Shown here piece by piece: positions 14,435-22,377 of a stretch of 25,915 bases of DNA. This stretch comes from Actinomycetes bacterium (GTDB lineage Bacteria > Actinomycetota > Actinomycetes > Actinomycetales > Actinomycetaceae), in NCBI GenBank assembly GCA_023389315.1, contig JAEWEQ010000007.1, forward strand, positions 1-25,915, read 5' to 3'. Position numbers and translations under genes: made by a program. Numbering within the stretch: the first letter of the stretch is position 1; the number at the start of each line of letters is the position of its first letter. The notes under the pieces are model-generated. The model worked only from the letters and a program-made list of their open reading frames with translations, had not been told where the DNA came from and searched no databases.

Positions 14435-15255
14435 TGGAAACAGAACCTACTCAACCTTTCCAATCTCAATCAGGCGAATCACGATTCGAGGACGGTGGCT
14501 TCACCCCGCCCGCCCTCGAAATGCGCGGTCTAACAAAGGTATTTGGCAACACCATTGCCGTGGGAAACCTATCGCTATCCATTCCAGCCGGGTCCTTCTT
14601 CGGCATTGTGGGGCCAAACGGGGCGGGGAAAACTACTAGCTTACTTATGGCTACCGGGCTGCTCTCCCCCGACCAGGGAACTGCCTACGTGCAGGGGATA
14701 GATATCTGGAAGAACCCGGCCGAAGCCAAAGCCAAGTTGGGAGTTATGCCCGACGGTATGCGACTGTTCTCGCGCCTGTCTGGCCCGGCGTTGGTCACCT
14801 ACATGGGGATGCTGCGGGGGCTAGACAAAGAAACCGCCACTAGCCGCGCCCACGCCCTGTTACACAATTTTGGGCTGGAGGAGGCGGGCACCAAACTGGT
14901 GGCCGACTACTCTCAAGGCATGACCAAGAAGGTGGCGCTGGCATGTTCACTGGTGCATCGCCCGCAGGTGCTGGTATTGGATGAACCCTTCGAAGCGGTA
15001 GATCCGGTGTCCGCCGCCGGGATTCGCGATATTCTCAACAGTTTCGTAGCCGGGGGCGGCACCGTTATTCTTTCATCTCACGTGATGGAGACCGTCCAAA
15101 AGCTGTGTTCCCATGTGGCCATCATCCACCACGGGCAGGTGCTGGCCGCTGGCACCACCTCGCAGGTAGCTGGGGAAATGAGTTTGGATGAGCGCTTCAT
15201 CCAACTGGTGGGTGGGCCGACGCACGCGGAGGGGCTGGAATGGTTGCAACAATAG
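14431..15255 (+). CDS. ABC exporter ATP-binding protein
   Basis: Cytoplasmic ATPase subunit (274 residues) of a two-component exporter. After a polar N-terminal extension of about 28 residues the ABC domain shows Walker A GPNGAGKT at 61-68, a signature YSQGM at 160-164 in place of the usual LSGGM, Walker B VLVLDEPFEAVDP at 180-192, and the H-loop SSHVME. The closest family feel is the CcmA/DrrA/bacitracin-exporter group. The MarR gene upstream overlaps by four bases and the membrane subunit downstream by 16 bases, so all three are translationally coupled. The cargo could be a drug, peptide or lipid; the sequence does not decide this. Confidence 0.93.
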   Translation: MMETEPTQPFQSQSGESRFEDGGFTPPALEMRGLTKVFGNTIAVGNLSLSIPAGSFFGIVGPNGAGKTTSLLMATGLLSPDQGTAYVQGIDIWKNPAEAKAKLGVMPDGMRLFSRLSGPALVTYMGMLRGLDKETATSRAHALLHNFGLEEAGTKLVADYSQGMTKKVALACSLVHRPQVLVLDEPFEAVDPVSAAGIRDILNSFVAGGGTVILSSHVMETVQKLCSHVAIIHHGQVLAAGTTSQVAGEMSLDERFIQLVGGPTHAEGLEWLQQ

Positions 15256-16934
15256 TTAGCATGAAAAACCGCATGATCTGGAACAGCCTCATGCGGGAAA
15301 AATGGAAACTGGTTGTCGCTATCCTACTCGCCTTGTACCTACTACCTTTCTTCATTTTTATTACCGCTACCGTAACGTTTGTCCTGGAAACTTCGCAGCT
15401 GCCCTTTTTCTACTATCTGTTCACACTACTATCCATATTTTTGCCACTTTCTTGGATGGTCATGCCGATGGTCGGATACGGCATGGATGATTCCCTCGAC
15501 CCGCGTCGCTTTGCGCCCTTCATCACGCCTACGAAGCAGTTAGCTCGCGCACTGGCAGTCGCCACCGCGGTGGGCCCGGGGGGAATCATCACCTTCTTAT
15601 TACTGATGTTGCCGGTCTTAGCTAGCCTTGGCCACGGGGACTTCCTGCGAGCGGCACTTTATTTAGTTACCGGGGCAGTTTCGCTCTACCTATTCGTATT
15701 GATGGGGCGTTGGAGCTACACGTCTTTAGGGTCTCGTATTAGCGCTTCCCAAGCAGGGAAAGATCGCACCGGCCTGATTTCTTCGGTGCTCTTCATACTG
15801 GTGGTAGGGCCGCTGGGAATCTGGATGCAGTTGCTGTTCAACACTGCCACCATGGAAAAGTTGGAGAGTATCTTTTCCGTGGCAAAATGGACGCCGCTAA
15901 CCACCCCCACTGCACTCCCACTGCTACTATTCGAACGCGATTGGCTACCCGCCCTCGTGCAAATCATCTACACCATCGGCCTGATAGTGTTGTTCTCGAA
16001 CCTGTGGTTGGGATCGATCGGCCCCGCCATGGTCGGATTCCCCAACCCGGTATCGCAGAAGGCACAAGCTGCCATCGCGCACGGCCAATGGGTAGTTGAT
16101 CAAAGCAAAGACAGTGCTCAAAAGTCCGCGCAGGTCAGGGCTGCGCACCGCGACGTAGCGAAGGAACTTCCGCTAGTAGCACTGTGGAACAAGCTGGGCT
16201 TCACTACCGCCACCGCCGCCATAGCGGGACGCACGCTCCACGATTGGTTAAAAGACCCGCGCCTAAGCAGTTCCCTGGTGGGGGTCATTTTCCTGCCATT
16301 GTTCGCGCTGGCGATGAAGGCCCTCGCTCCCGACAACCAGAGCATGGGCTCATGGTTCATCATGATCGCTCCCATGCTGCTGGGTATGACGGTGGGAGTG
16401 CTGGTGTCCTATGACTCTACGGCGTTTTGGGGACACGTCAGCGCCGGCATAACTGGCTGGCAAGACCGCGGCGGGCGACTGCTTGGGTCAGCCCCCGTAG
16501 TGGCCGTGCTAGTGGTGGCGATAGCCGCAATCTCCACCTACGCGGATCCGAGCTACAACATGGCTCAACACGCCATGTTACTGACCGCCATGTTCTTAAT
16601 CAGTGCGGGATTGACGACCTCATTCACGGGGCGGTTCACCATCGGCGTGCAGCCCCCGGGAGCGAACCCGTTGTCCACTAAGGGAGCGGGCAACCAGTTG
16701 GTGACGTTCCTGCTGATGCTCGTAGTGTGGGTACTTTCCGGCGCGCTAATGGCCCCGGTAGCCTTGCTGGGATGGTTTATTCCCGTCGCTATCACTAACG
16801 CCTGGATCACTGCGCTTGCTGGCCTGCTGTGGGGCGCTTTGATTTTCACTCTCTGCCTGGCGGTGGGAGCGAAGGTTTACGACCGTGGGAGCGTAAAGCT
16901 GCTTACCTACATTCGCTCCTGGCCGGGGCACTGA
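15240..16934 (+). CDS. ABC exporter membrane subunit, large ABC-2-like
   Basis: A 564-residue polytopic protein with about twelve hydrophobic segments, starting with VVAILLALYLLPFFIFITATVTFVL. It lies directly after and overlaps its ATPase gene. A hydrophilic cytoplasmic region (about 275-335, rich in Gln, Lys and Ala) splits the chain into two roughly equal membrane halves. This layout suggests an internally duplicated or fused exporter permease that could serve as a full channel by itself. The ATG at 15240 is chosen because GGAGG precedes it closely; ATG 15261 has no such site. No specific subfamily name is secure. The gene ends 58 bases before the converging ABC-F gene, with no obvious terminator. 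Confidence 0.85.
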   Translation: MVATIVSMKNRMIWNSLMREKWKLVVAILLALYLLPFFIFITATVTFVLETSQLPFFYYLFTLLSIFLPLSWMVMPMVGYGMDDSLDPRRFAPFITPTKQLARALAVATAVGPGGIITFLLLMLPVLASLGHGDFLRAALYLVTGAVSLYLFVLMGRWSYTSLGSRISASQAGKDRTGLISSVLFILVVGPLGIWMQLLFNTATMEKLESIFSVAKWTPLTTPTALPLLLFERDWLPALVQIIYTIGLIVLFSNLWLGSIGPAMVGFPNPVSQKAQAAIAHGQWVVDQSKDSAQKSAQVRAAHRDVAKELPLVALWNKLGFTTATAAIAGRTLHDWLKDPRLSSSLVGVIFLPLFALAMKALAPDNQSMGSWFIMIAPMLLGMTVGVLVSYDSTAFWGHVSAGITGWQDRGGRLLGSAPVVAVLVVAIAAISTYADPSYNMAQHAMLLTAMFLISAGLTTSFTGRFTIGVQPPGANPLSTKGAGNQLVTFLLMLVVWVLSGALMAPVALLGWFIPVAITNAWITALAGLLWGALIFTLCLAVGAKVYDRGSVKLLTYIRSWPGH

Positions 16935-16992
16935 CACGGCGGCGGGGGCGGCTTCTCGGGCACGCGCGAGGACTCCTTCACGGGCGCGCGGA

Positions 16993-18849
16993 CTACTGCT
17001 CGAGCTGCTCGCTAATGTCCAGCCACTGCAGCTCCACTTCCTCCGCTTCGCCTTGCAGCACCTGCAGCTGGCTATTCAACTCCGCCAAGCCCTGGTAGTC
17101 CCCCGGGTCGTGCTCCCCCATTTGGGTTTGCAGCTGCTCGATCTGCGCCGCCAGCTTTTCCAGGCGCCGCTCTAACGCGTTCGCTTCTTTGCCGAGGGCG
17201 TGGCGCTGGGCCCCACTCAAAGCCGAAGCGTTAGAGTGTGGACCTGCCCCACTTTGCCGACCTGGCTCGCTTTTCTGGCCTCGGCTCGCGCCGACACTGG
17301 CCGCCCCGCTGCCAGCGTCGTTTTTATTCGCGAGGACGGCACCGTCCTCGTCATCAATAAGACGCAAGTACTCATCTACGCCGCCAGGCAGGTGACGCAG
17401 CCGCCCTCCAACCACCGCGTACTGTTGGTCGGTTACACGCTCCATCAGATACCGGTCGTGGGAGACCACCAGTAAGGTGCCCGGCCACGAGTCCAGCAGG
17501 TCCTCCACCGCGGTGAGCATCTGCGCGTCAACATCGTTAGTGGGCTCATCTAAAATCAACACATTGGGTTCACTCAGCAGCACCAAGAGCAGTTGCAGAC
17601 GTCGCTTCTGTCCGCCTGAGAGCTCGCCCACGCGGGCCGACAGGTACTGGTTTTCGAAGCCCAAACGCTCCAACAGTTGCGCCGGGGTGAGCTCTTTGCC
17701 CTCCACCACGAAGGTGGATTTGGTGCGGGACAGGACCTCGCGCACCCGGTCGGTGGCAATGTCAGCCAGTTGTGAAAACTGCTGATCTAGCACCCCCACC
17801 CGCACTGTCTTACCGTGCTTCACGCGCCCGGAAGTGGGGGCCAAACGCCCACTAACCAGACTCAATAGGGTGGATTTGCCAGCTCCGTTGCGCCCCAAAA
17901 TGCCGGTGCGCTCACCCGGGGCGATACGCCAAGTGACGTCTGCCAACACCTGGTTTTCCCCAAAGCGCACCCCCGCTTCCTCTAAATCCACCACATCCTT
18001 ACCCAGGCGCGCCACCGCCAGGGCTTGCAGTTGCAGGGGGTTGCGCAGCTGCGGCACGTCGGCAATCAACTGGTTAGCGGCGTCAATGCGGAACTTCGGT
18101 TTACTGGTGCGCGCCGGCGCTCCCCGGCGCAGCCACGCCAGTTCTTTGCGCAGCAGGTTCTGGCGTTTAGCTTCAGTGGCGGCGGCAATGCGGTCACGCT
18201 CCACCCGCTGCAGCACGTAGGCGGCGTAACCACCTTCGAAGGGTTCAACTTCCCCGTCGTGGACTTCCCACATGCGGGTGCACACTTCGTCCAGGAACCA
18301 GCGGTCGTGAGTGACCACCAGCAGCGCCCCAGCGTTCTTGGCCCAGCGTGTCTTCAGGTGCTTAGCTAACCAGGCGATGCCGTCCATGTCCAGGTGGTTA
18401 GTGGGCTCATCCAGGGCGATAATGTCCCATTCTCCCACCAGTAGCCGTGCCAGGTCGGTGCGCCGGCGCTGCCCACCAGAGAGCGTCCCCACCGGGGCCT
18501 GCCAGTCCACGTCCGACAGCAGTCCGTCCACGATTTCCCGGATCCGCGGCTGGGCTGCCCACTGGTAGGTAGGTTGGTCCCCCACTACGGCTTGTTCCAC
18601 CGTGTGGTCGGGGTTCAATGAATCGGTTTGTTCCAACACTCCTAGTCGTAGGTCGCGCCGGCGCGTCACCTGCCCGGCGTCGGGTTCCTGGCTGCCGGCA
18701 AGCAGGCGCAGCAGGGTGGATTTGCCGTCGCCGTTGCGCCCCACAATGCCGATGCGGTCGCCTTCCTCCACTCCCAGGGTGAGGTCGGAAAACACTACTT
18801 TAGTGGGGTATTCCAAGTGCAGTTTCTCTGCGCCCAGTAGATGTGCCAT
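16993..18849 (-). CDS. ABC-F family ATPase (Uup-like)
   Basis: A soluble twin-ABC protein (618 residues) without membrane segments. Such proteins act on the ribosome in translation or ribosome-protection roles. Domain 1 has Walker A GRNGDGKS at 37-44, LSGGQ at 123-127 and ALDEPTNHLD near 145-154. Domain 2 has GRNGAGKS at 319-326, LSGGQ at 410-414 and LILDEPTNDVD at 431-441. The inter-domain linker with AWLRRGAPARTSKPKFRI (about 238-255) is typical of Uup. A Ser/Gly-rich spacer leads to a C-terminal coiled coil (about 550-618), also a Uup feature and used for DNA or RNA binding in E. coli Uup. It follows ispE by 13 bases. A resistance-type ARE role is possible but less likely. Confidence 0.9.
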   Translation of the reverse strand: MAHLLGAEKLHLEYPTKVVFSDLTLGVEEGDRIGIVGRNGDGKSTLLRLLAGSQEPDAGQVTRRRDLRLGVLEQTDSLNPDHTVEQAVVGDQPTYQWAAQPRIREIVDGLLSDVDWQAPVGTLSGGQRRRTDLARLLVGEWDIIALDEPTNHLDMDGIAWLAKHLKTRWAKNAGALLVVTHDRWFLDEVCTRMWEVHDGEVEPFEGGYAAYVLQRVERDRIAAATEAKRQNLLRKELAWLRRGAPARTSKPKFRIDAANQLIADVPQLRNPLQLQALAVARLGKDVVDLEEAGVRFGENQVLADVTWRIAPGERTGILGRNGAGKSTLLSLVSGRLAPTSGRVKHGKTVRVGVLDQQFSQLADIATDRVREVLSRTKSTFVVEGKELTPAQLLERLGFENQYLSARVGELSGGQKRRLQLLLVLLSEPNVLILDEPTNDVDAQMLTAVEDLLDSWPGTLLVVSHDRYLMERVTDQQYAVVGGRLRHLPGGVDEYLRLIDDEDGAVLANKNDAGSGAASVGASRGQKSEPGRQSGAGPHSNASALSGAQRHALGKEANALERRLEKLAAQIEQLQTQMGEHDPGDYQGLAELNSQLQVLQGEAEEVELQWLDISEQLEQ

Positions 18850-18862
18850 GTTCCCTTTTAAC

Positions 18863-19846
18863 TCATTGTTGGTAGTTTTCAGCCCACTCCAGGCGTGCGG
18901 GCGCGCTCGGCGCGGTGGTTACCACGGTGGCCGCGACCGTGGGCCAGGTGCGCAGCTCGTGAGCTAGGCGGTGAGCGTGTTCCGCGTCGGTCGCCAGTAC
19001 CGCAATAGTGGGTCCGGAGCCAGACAGGATGGCAGATTCCCCGCGCTGCTCTAGTTGCGTGAGGGTAGCTGCCAGGTCGGGGCGTTGCGCGGCAGTAGCC
19101 TGCAGGTCGTTTTCCAGTACTTGCGCCAGGTGCCCGGCTTGCAGGGCCTTAGTTTGGTTTTGGTCGAGGCCGGTGGGGAGGATTTCCCGTCCCCGCTGGG
19201 CTTGGTCGAAGGCGGCAAATACTGCCGCAGTGGAGAGTCCTTCGTGGGCCAGCGCCAATACCCAGTAGTGGGTGGGCACGCTGATGGTGGCGTCGATGTG
19301 GTCCCCGTACCCGGTGGCGACGCTGACTTCCCCCGCCAGGCAGGCCGGTACGTCAGCGCCCAGTTGGCGCGCCAAACGGTGGAGTTCGTCTTCGCTCAGT
19401 TCCGCGGCGAGGGCGGCGTTGGCGGCCACCAAGGCGGCGGCCGCGTCGGCGGACCCGCCCGCCATTCCCCCGGACATGGGGATGGTTTTCACCACTTCCA
19501 CGCGGGCCGCCAGCTGCCCGTCTCGCAGCGCGCGGCAGCGCGCACTAGCACCGGCTTTCGCTACCGCCAGCACGGCTTTGACCGCCAAGTTTTGGGCGGG
19601 GTTTAGTTTCGCGAGGGCGGCCTCCACCTTGGCATCAGTGGCGGGGTCGATCTTGACTTTGGTGGTGATTTCTACCGGGCGGGCCTGGTCGGTATACGAA
19701 AGGGTGAGGCATACGGTTTCGCGGTTTTCGACCGTGTCGAATACCGAAAACAGTGGGTGGTAGCCGCGCTCATCGGGGCGGGCGACGTTGAGGATTAGGT
19801 TGATTTTGCCTGGCGCACTGGCGCAGGCTTTGGCCAGCACGCTCAC
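18863..19846 (-). CDS. ispE: 4-diphosphocytidyl-2-C-methyl-D-erythritol kinase
   Basis: GHMP kinase of the non-mevalonate (MEP) isoprenoid pathway, phosphorylating the 2-hydroxyl of CDP-methylerythritol. The protein has 327 residues, slightly longer than average. Motifs: APGKINLILNVARPDERGYHPL at 11-32 with Lys14, the ATP loop PMSGGMAGGSADAAAAL at 123-139, GADVPACL with catalytic Asp165, and SGSGPT near 281. The GTG start overlaps the ksgA stop (GTGA). The ksgA-ispE pair is conserved in actinobacteria and shows that this organism makes isoprenoid precursors by the MEP route. Confidence 0.96.
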   Translation of the reverse strand: MSVLAKACASAPGKINLILNVARPDERGYHPLFSVFDTVENRETVCLTLSYTDQARPVEITTKVKIDPATDAKVEAALAKLNPAQNLAVKAVLAVAKAGASARCRALRDGQLAARVEVVKTIPMSGGMAGGSADAAAALVAANAALAAELSEDELHRLARQLGADVPACLAGEVSVATGYGDHIDATISVPTHYWVLALAHEGLSTAAVFAAFDQAQRGREILPTGLDQNQTKALQAGHLAQVLENDLQATAAQRPDLAATLTQLEQRGESAILSGSGPTIAVLATDAEHAHRLAHELRTWPTVAATVVTTAPSAPARLEWAENYQQ

Positions 19847-20952
19847 GGCGCGATATCCCCCGCAGTCGGAGCGGCCTTTGCCGACTCCACGCCCGCGGCA
19901 GCCTCCGCGCCCGCCGCTGACGGCAGATCCCCCGATAGCTGCGTTGCGCCCCCACTGGTCAGTCCGCGTTCAACGGCGCACCGGGTGAGGTTAATGAAAT
20001 CTTCCACCGTGAGGGTCTCCCCCCGCCGCTGCGGGGCGATGCCGGCTGCGGTCAAAAGTTCTTCCGCTGGGTCTGCCCCGCCGGCCCAGTTTTTCAAACA
20101 GGCCCGCAATGTCTTACGCCGCTGTGCGAACGCTAAATCCACCAGCTTGAAAACTTCTCTACGGGGCACGCCTTGAGCACCCACCGGCCCACCGTTTTCA
20201 TGGCGGCGGATCCGCACCAGGGAGGAATCCACGTGCGGGGTGGGCCAAAATACGTTGCGCGATATTGACCCTGCCATGGTGGCATTGCCGTACCAGGCGA
20301 CTTTCACCGATGGCACCCCGTATATGCGCCCACCCGGAGGCGCACACAACCGCTGTGCCACCTCGGTTTGCACCATCACCAGCAGCTCACTAATGGTGGG
20401 GAAGTTCTCTAACACGTTGAGCACCAAGGGCACCGCCACGTTGTAGGGCAAGTTCGCCACCAGCTTGGTGGGCGGCCCCCAAACAGAGGCCGGCTGGGAT
20501 TCACCGGCCGGGCCTGCTGGGTCTGTCCCGTCGCGCGATTCAGCCCCGTCAGCCACGTAGGCCAAGTTGCCAGTGTCGCCACCGTCCTCGTGAATCGGAC
20601 GCGCCCGCTCCAAATCTGCCACCGACCGCACCGAAATGGCGTCAGCGTGCAGCACCCGCAGGTCCACTCCCCCATGCCCGCGCACCGTGGCCGGCAAAGC
20701 GGTGGCCAGCAGCGGATCAATCTCCACCGCGGTCACGCGCGCTCTAGCTGCCAGCAGCCCCAGGGTGAGGGACCCCAACCCGGGCCCCACTTCCAGGACG
20801 TGTTCACCCGGTTCAATCCCCGCGGCGGCCACGATTTTGCGTACCGTGCCCCCGTCGTGAACGAAGTTCTGCCCCAGGGTTTTAGTCGGGGCGATATGCA
20901 AAGCAGTACAGATATTCCGTACGTCAGAGTGCGTCAGTAGTGACACCGTCAT
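19843..20952 (-). CDS. ksgA: 16S rRNA dimethyladenosine transferase
   Basis: Dimethylates two adjacent adenosines near the 3' end of 16S rRNA (A1518 and A1519 in E. coli numbering) during 30S maturation; also called rsmA. SAM-binding motifs are seen: LGQNFVHD at 26-33, VLEVGPGLGSLT at 52-63, AVEIDP at 75-80, LHADAI at 101-106, and the catalytic NLPYNVAVPLV at 168-178. The protein has 369 residues against about 270-300 usual. The excess is a roughly 45-residue Asp/Gly-rich insertion just before the catalytic motif (about 113-158) and an Ala/Gly-rich C-terminal tail. The ATG lies three bases after the stop of the G5 hydrolase gene, and the 3' end overlaps ispE. Confidence 0.95.
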   Translation of the reverse strand: MTVSLLTHSDVRNICTALHIAPTKTLGQNFVHDGGTVRKIVAAAGIEPGEHVLEVGPGLGSLTLGLLAARARVTAVEIDPLLATALPATVRGHGGVDLRVLHADAISVRSVADLERARPIHEDGGDTGNLAYVADGAESRDGTDPAGPAGESQPASVWGPPTKLVANLPYNVAVPLVLNVLENFPTISELLVMVQTEVAQRLCAPPGGRIYGVPSVKVAWYGNATMAGSISRNVFWPTPHVDSSLVRIRRHENGGPVGAQGVPRREVFKLVDLAFAQRRKTLRACLKNWAGGADPAEELLTAAGIAPQRRGETLTVEDFINLTRCAVERGLTSGGATQLSGDLPSAAGAEAAAGVESAKAAPTAGDIAP

Positions 20953-20955
20953 TGA

Positions 20956-22179
20956 CTAGTACCATCCCACGGCGTTCGAATGTCCCCACGCCCCACACGG
21001 CGTGCCATAGCGGTTGGCAATGTAACCCAGTCCCCAAGTGATTTGGGTTGCCGGGTTGGTTTGCCAGTCGGCTCCCGCGCTCGCCATCTTCGACCCCGGC
21101 AGTGACTGCGGGATGCCGTAGGCGCCCGAGGACGGATTTTGCGCATACGGGTTCCAGTGCGATTCACGTTCCCACAGTTGCAGCAGGCACTGGAACTCGC
21201 CTTCCCCCCAGCCGCGCTGGGCGACCATGGCTTGGGCGATACCGCGCGGGTCGGCGCCAGAGTATTGGGAGGGAATCGGGTCGCCGTTGGCGTCCACCAT
21301 GATTCCTTGGGCGCGGCGGCGGGCGGCCAGTTCCTCGGGGTCAGCGGTGCCCACGAGGACGACTTCGTCCACCGGTTTGGTCACCACTTCGCGTTTAGTT
21401 TCCACCTGAACTTGAACGTCGCCGCCCACCGTCTGCTGGTAGGTGTAGATCTTTTCGACCCCGTCTTTACCCTCGGTTTCGACCTTTTCTTTACCTTTTT
21501 CCAGGTCGTCCGTTTCTTTCTTCACGGTCTTGAACTTCACCGGGGATTCTTTCGTACTCTCCCCCCGGGTAACGCGGGTGACCACCACTTGGAGGCGACC
21601 GCCTTGGGACTCTAAAGTCACCCGGTCAATCGGGGAGGCGGTGACTTTCGCGGACTGCAGCACCTGGTCTATGTCGAAACGGTGGGTCAGTTCCACATTC
21701 GTTTCTTTCCCGTCGGCCACCACCGTCACCGGGGTGCCGCGGTCAGCGATCATCGCCAGGTCCGACCGCACGCTAGCGCGCGAAGCACTGATTACCGCTT
21801 CCCTCCCAGCCAGGTCTTGCAGTAGTTCAGCCTGGGTGTAGGCGGTGGTGTTGATTTGTTGTTCTTTTCCGCCAATAGTGACGGTAACCGGGCGGGCGCG
21901 TCGCAAGGTGATGGTGTCACCGTCTTTGACGCGAGTGCTCAAAGTCGGGGTGATTTCATCTGCGTTGCCCACTTGCACTCCGGCGCTGCGCAATACGCCC
22001 CCGACTGTGTTCTCGAAGGTGGTCACCGGCCGGGTTACCCCGTCCACGCTCAGGTGTACGTCGGCGTGGGAGGTGGCGACGTTGGTGGCGGCGATGCCGC
22101 ACACCAGGGCGCTGGCGGCGGTGGCGGCAGCGAGGATGCGTCGCTTTTCGCGGCGTTGATTTTCGACCGGCTTGTGCAC
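20956..22179 (-). CDS. G5/DUF348 cell-wall hydrolase with lysozyme-like (SLT/APF-type) domain
   Basis: Secreted or membrane-anchored peptidoglycan enzyme of 407 residues. A basic N-terminus and hydrophobic segment (about 14-37) export it. Three DUF348 (ubiquitin-like) repeats follow (about 40-80, 97-140, 150-190), then a G5 domain (about 200-280) and a Glu/Ala/Arg linker. The C-terminal 90 residues carry QLWERESHWNPYAQNPSSGAYGI and a pair of Cys. This resembles the lysozyme-like domain of aggregation-promoting factors and SLT proteins, not the Rpf fold, with Glu339 the likely catalyst. An ATG at 22209 is possible, but the GTG at 22179 is directly preceded by AGGAGGAG. It parallels the Rpf gene upstream, sharing scaffold but not catalytic domain. 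Confidence 0.87.
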   Translation of the reverse strand: MHKPVENQRREKRRILAAATAASALVCGIAATNVATSHADVHLSVDGVTRPVTTFENTVGGVLRSAGVQVGNADEITPTLSTRVKDGDTITLRRARPVTVTIGGKEQQINTTAYTQAELLQDLAGREAVISASRASVRSDLAMIADRGTPVTVVADGKETNVELTHRFDIDQVLQSAKVTASPIDRVTLESQGGRLQVVVTRVTRGESTKESPVKFKTVKKETDDLEKGKEKVETEGKDGVEKIYTYQQTVGGDVQVQVETKREVVTKPVDEVVLVGTADPEELAARRRAQGIMVDANGDPIPSQYSGADPRGIAQAMVAQRGWGEGEFQCLLQLWERESHWNPYAQNPSSGAYGIPQSLPGSKMASAGADWQTNPATQITWGLGYIANRYGTPCGAWGHSNAVGWY

Positions 22180-22181
22180 TG

Positions 22182-22189
22182 CTCCTCCT
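22182..22189 (-). promoter_or_regulatory. Ribosome binding site deciding the GTG start at 22179
   Basis: AGGAGGAG two to four bases before GTG on the minus strand, lying inside the longer alternative reading frame from 22209. It makes the shorter product more likely. Confidence 0.65.
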
Positions 22190-22229
22190 GCCTGCATTTG
22201 ACGTTCCATTGTGGTCAGTTTGTCTATCT

Positions 22230-22235
22230 ATCATA
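22230..22235 (-). promoter_or_regulatory. Candidate -10 box of the second hydrolase gene
   Basis: TATGAT on the minus strand matches the -10 consensus at five of six bases. With a 17-base spacer the -35 would be TTTATC (22253-22258), which falls in the loop of the neighbouring 18-bp inverted repeat. The predicted untranslated leader is about 44 bases. Confidence 0.45.
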
Positions 22236-22237
22236 GC

Positions 22238-22275
22238 GATGTCGCCAGCTTCGATAAATCGAAGTTGGCGACATC
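22238..22275. promoter_or_regulatory. Long inverted repeat between the two Rpf-type genes
   Basis: Two 18-base arms (starting GATGTCGCCAGCTTCGAT) match as reverse complements at 17 of 18 positions around a two-base centre. It lies 103 bases after the rpfB stop and directly upstream of a TATGAT box. No T run follows in either direction. It may be an operator, a terminator for rpfB, or an RNA regulatory hairpin. Confidence 0.65.
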
Positions 22276-22377
22276 ACAGGTGCTTGTTAGCCCGTTGCGA
22301 GGACGGGTGGCGCGGTGGCGTTTGACCGCTACTTGGCGGCGCCTCCAACCATCACGCCAGCCTCGCGGGCGGGATCT

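Noticed and set aside
16935..16992. Possible terminator between converging permease and ABC-F genes
   Set aside because: Only a five-base GCGCG/CGCGC pairing is visible with a long loop and no T tract.
22291..22307. Short CCCGT-N7-ACGGG hairpin after rpfB
   Set aside because: Five pairs in a GC-rich region are expected by chance, and the 38-base inverted repeat nearby is far stronger.
22210..22377. c-di-AMP (ydaO-type) riboswitch near the Rpf genes
   Set aside because: Such riboswitches precede some actinobacterial rpf genes, but I do not see the conserved helices or core bases here.
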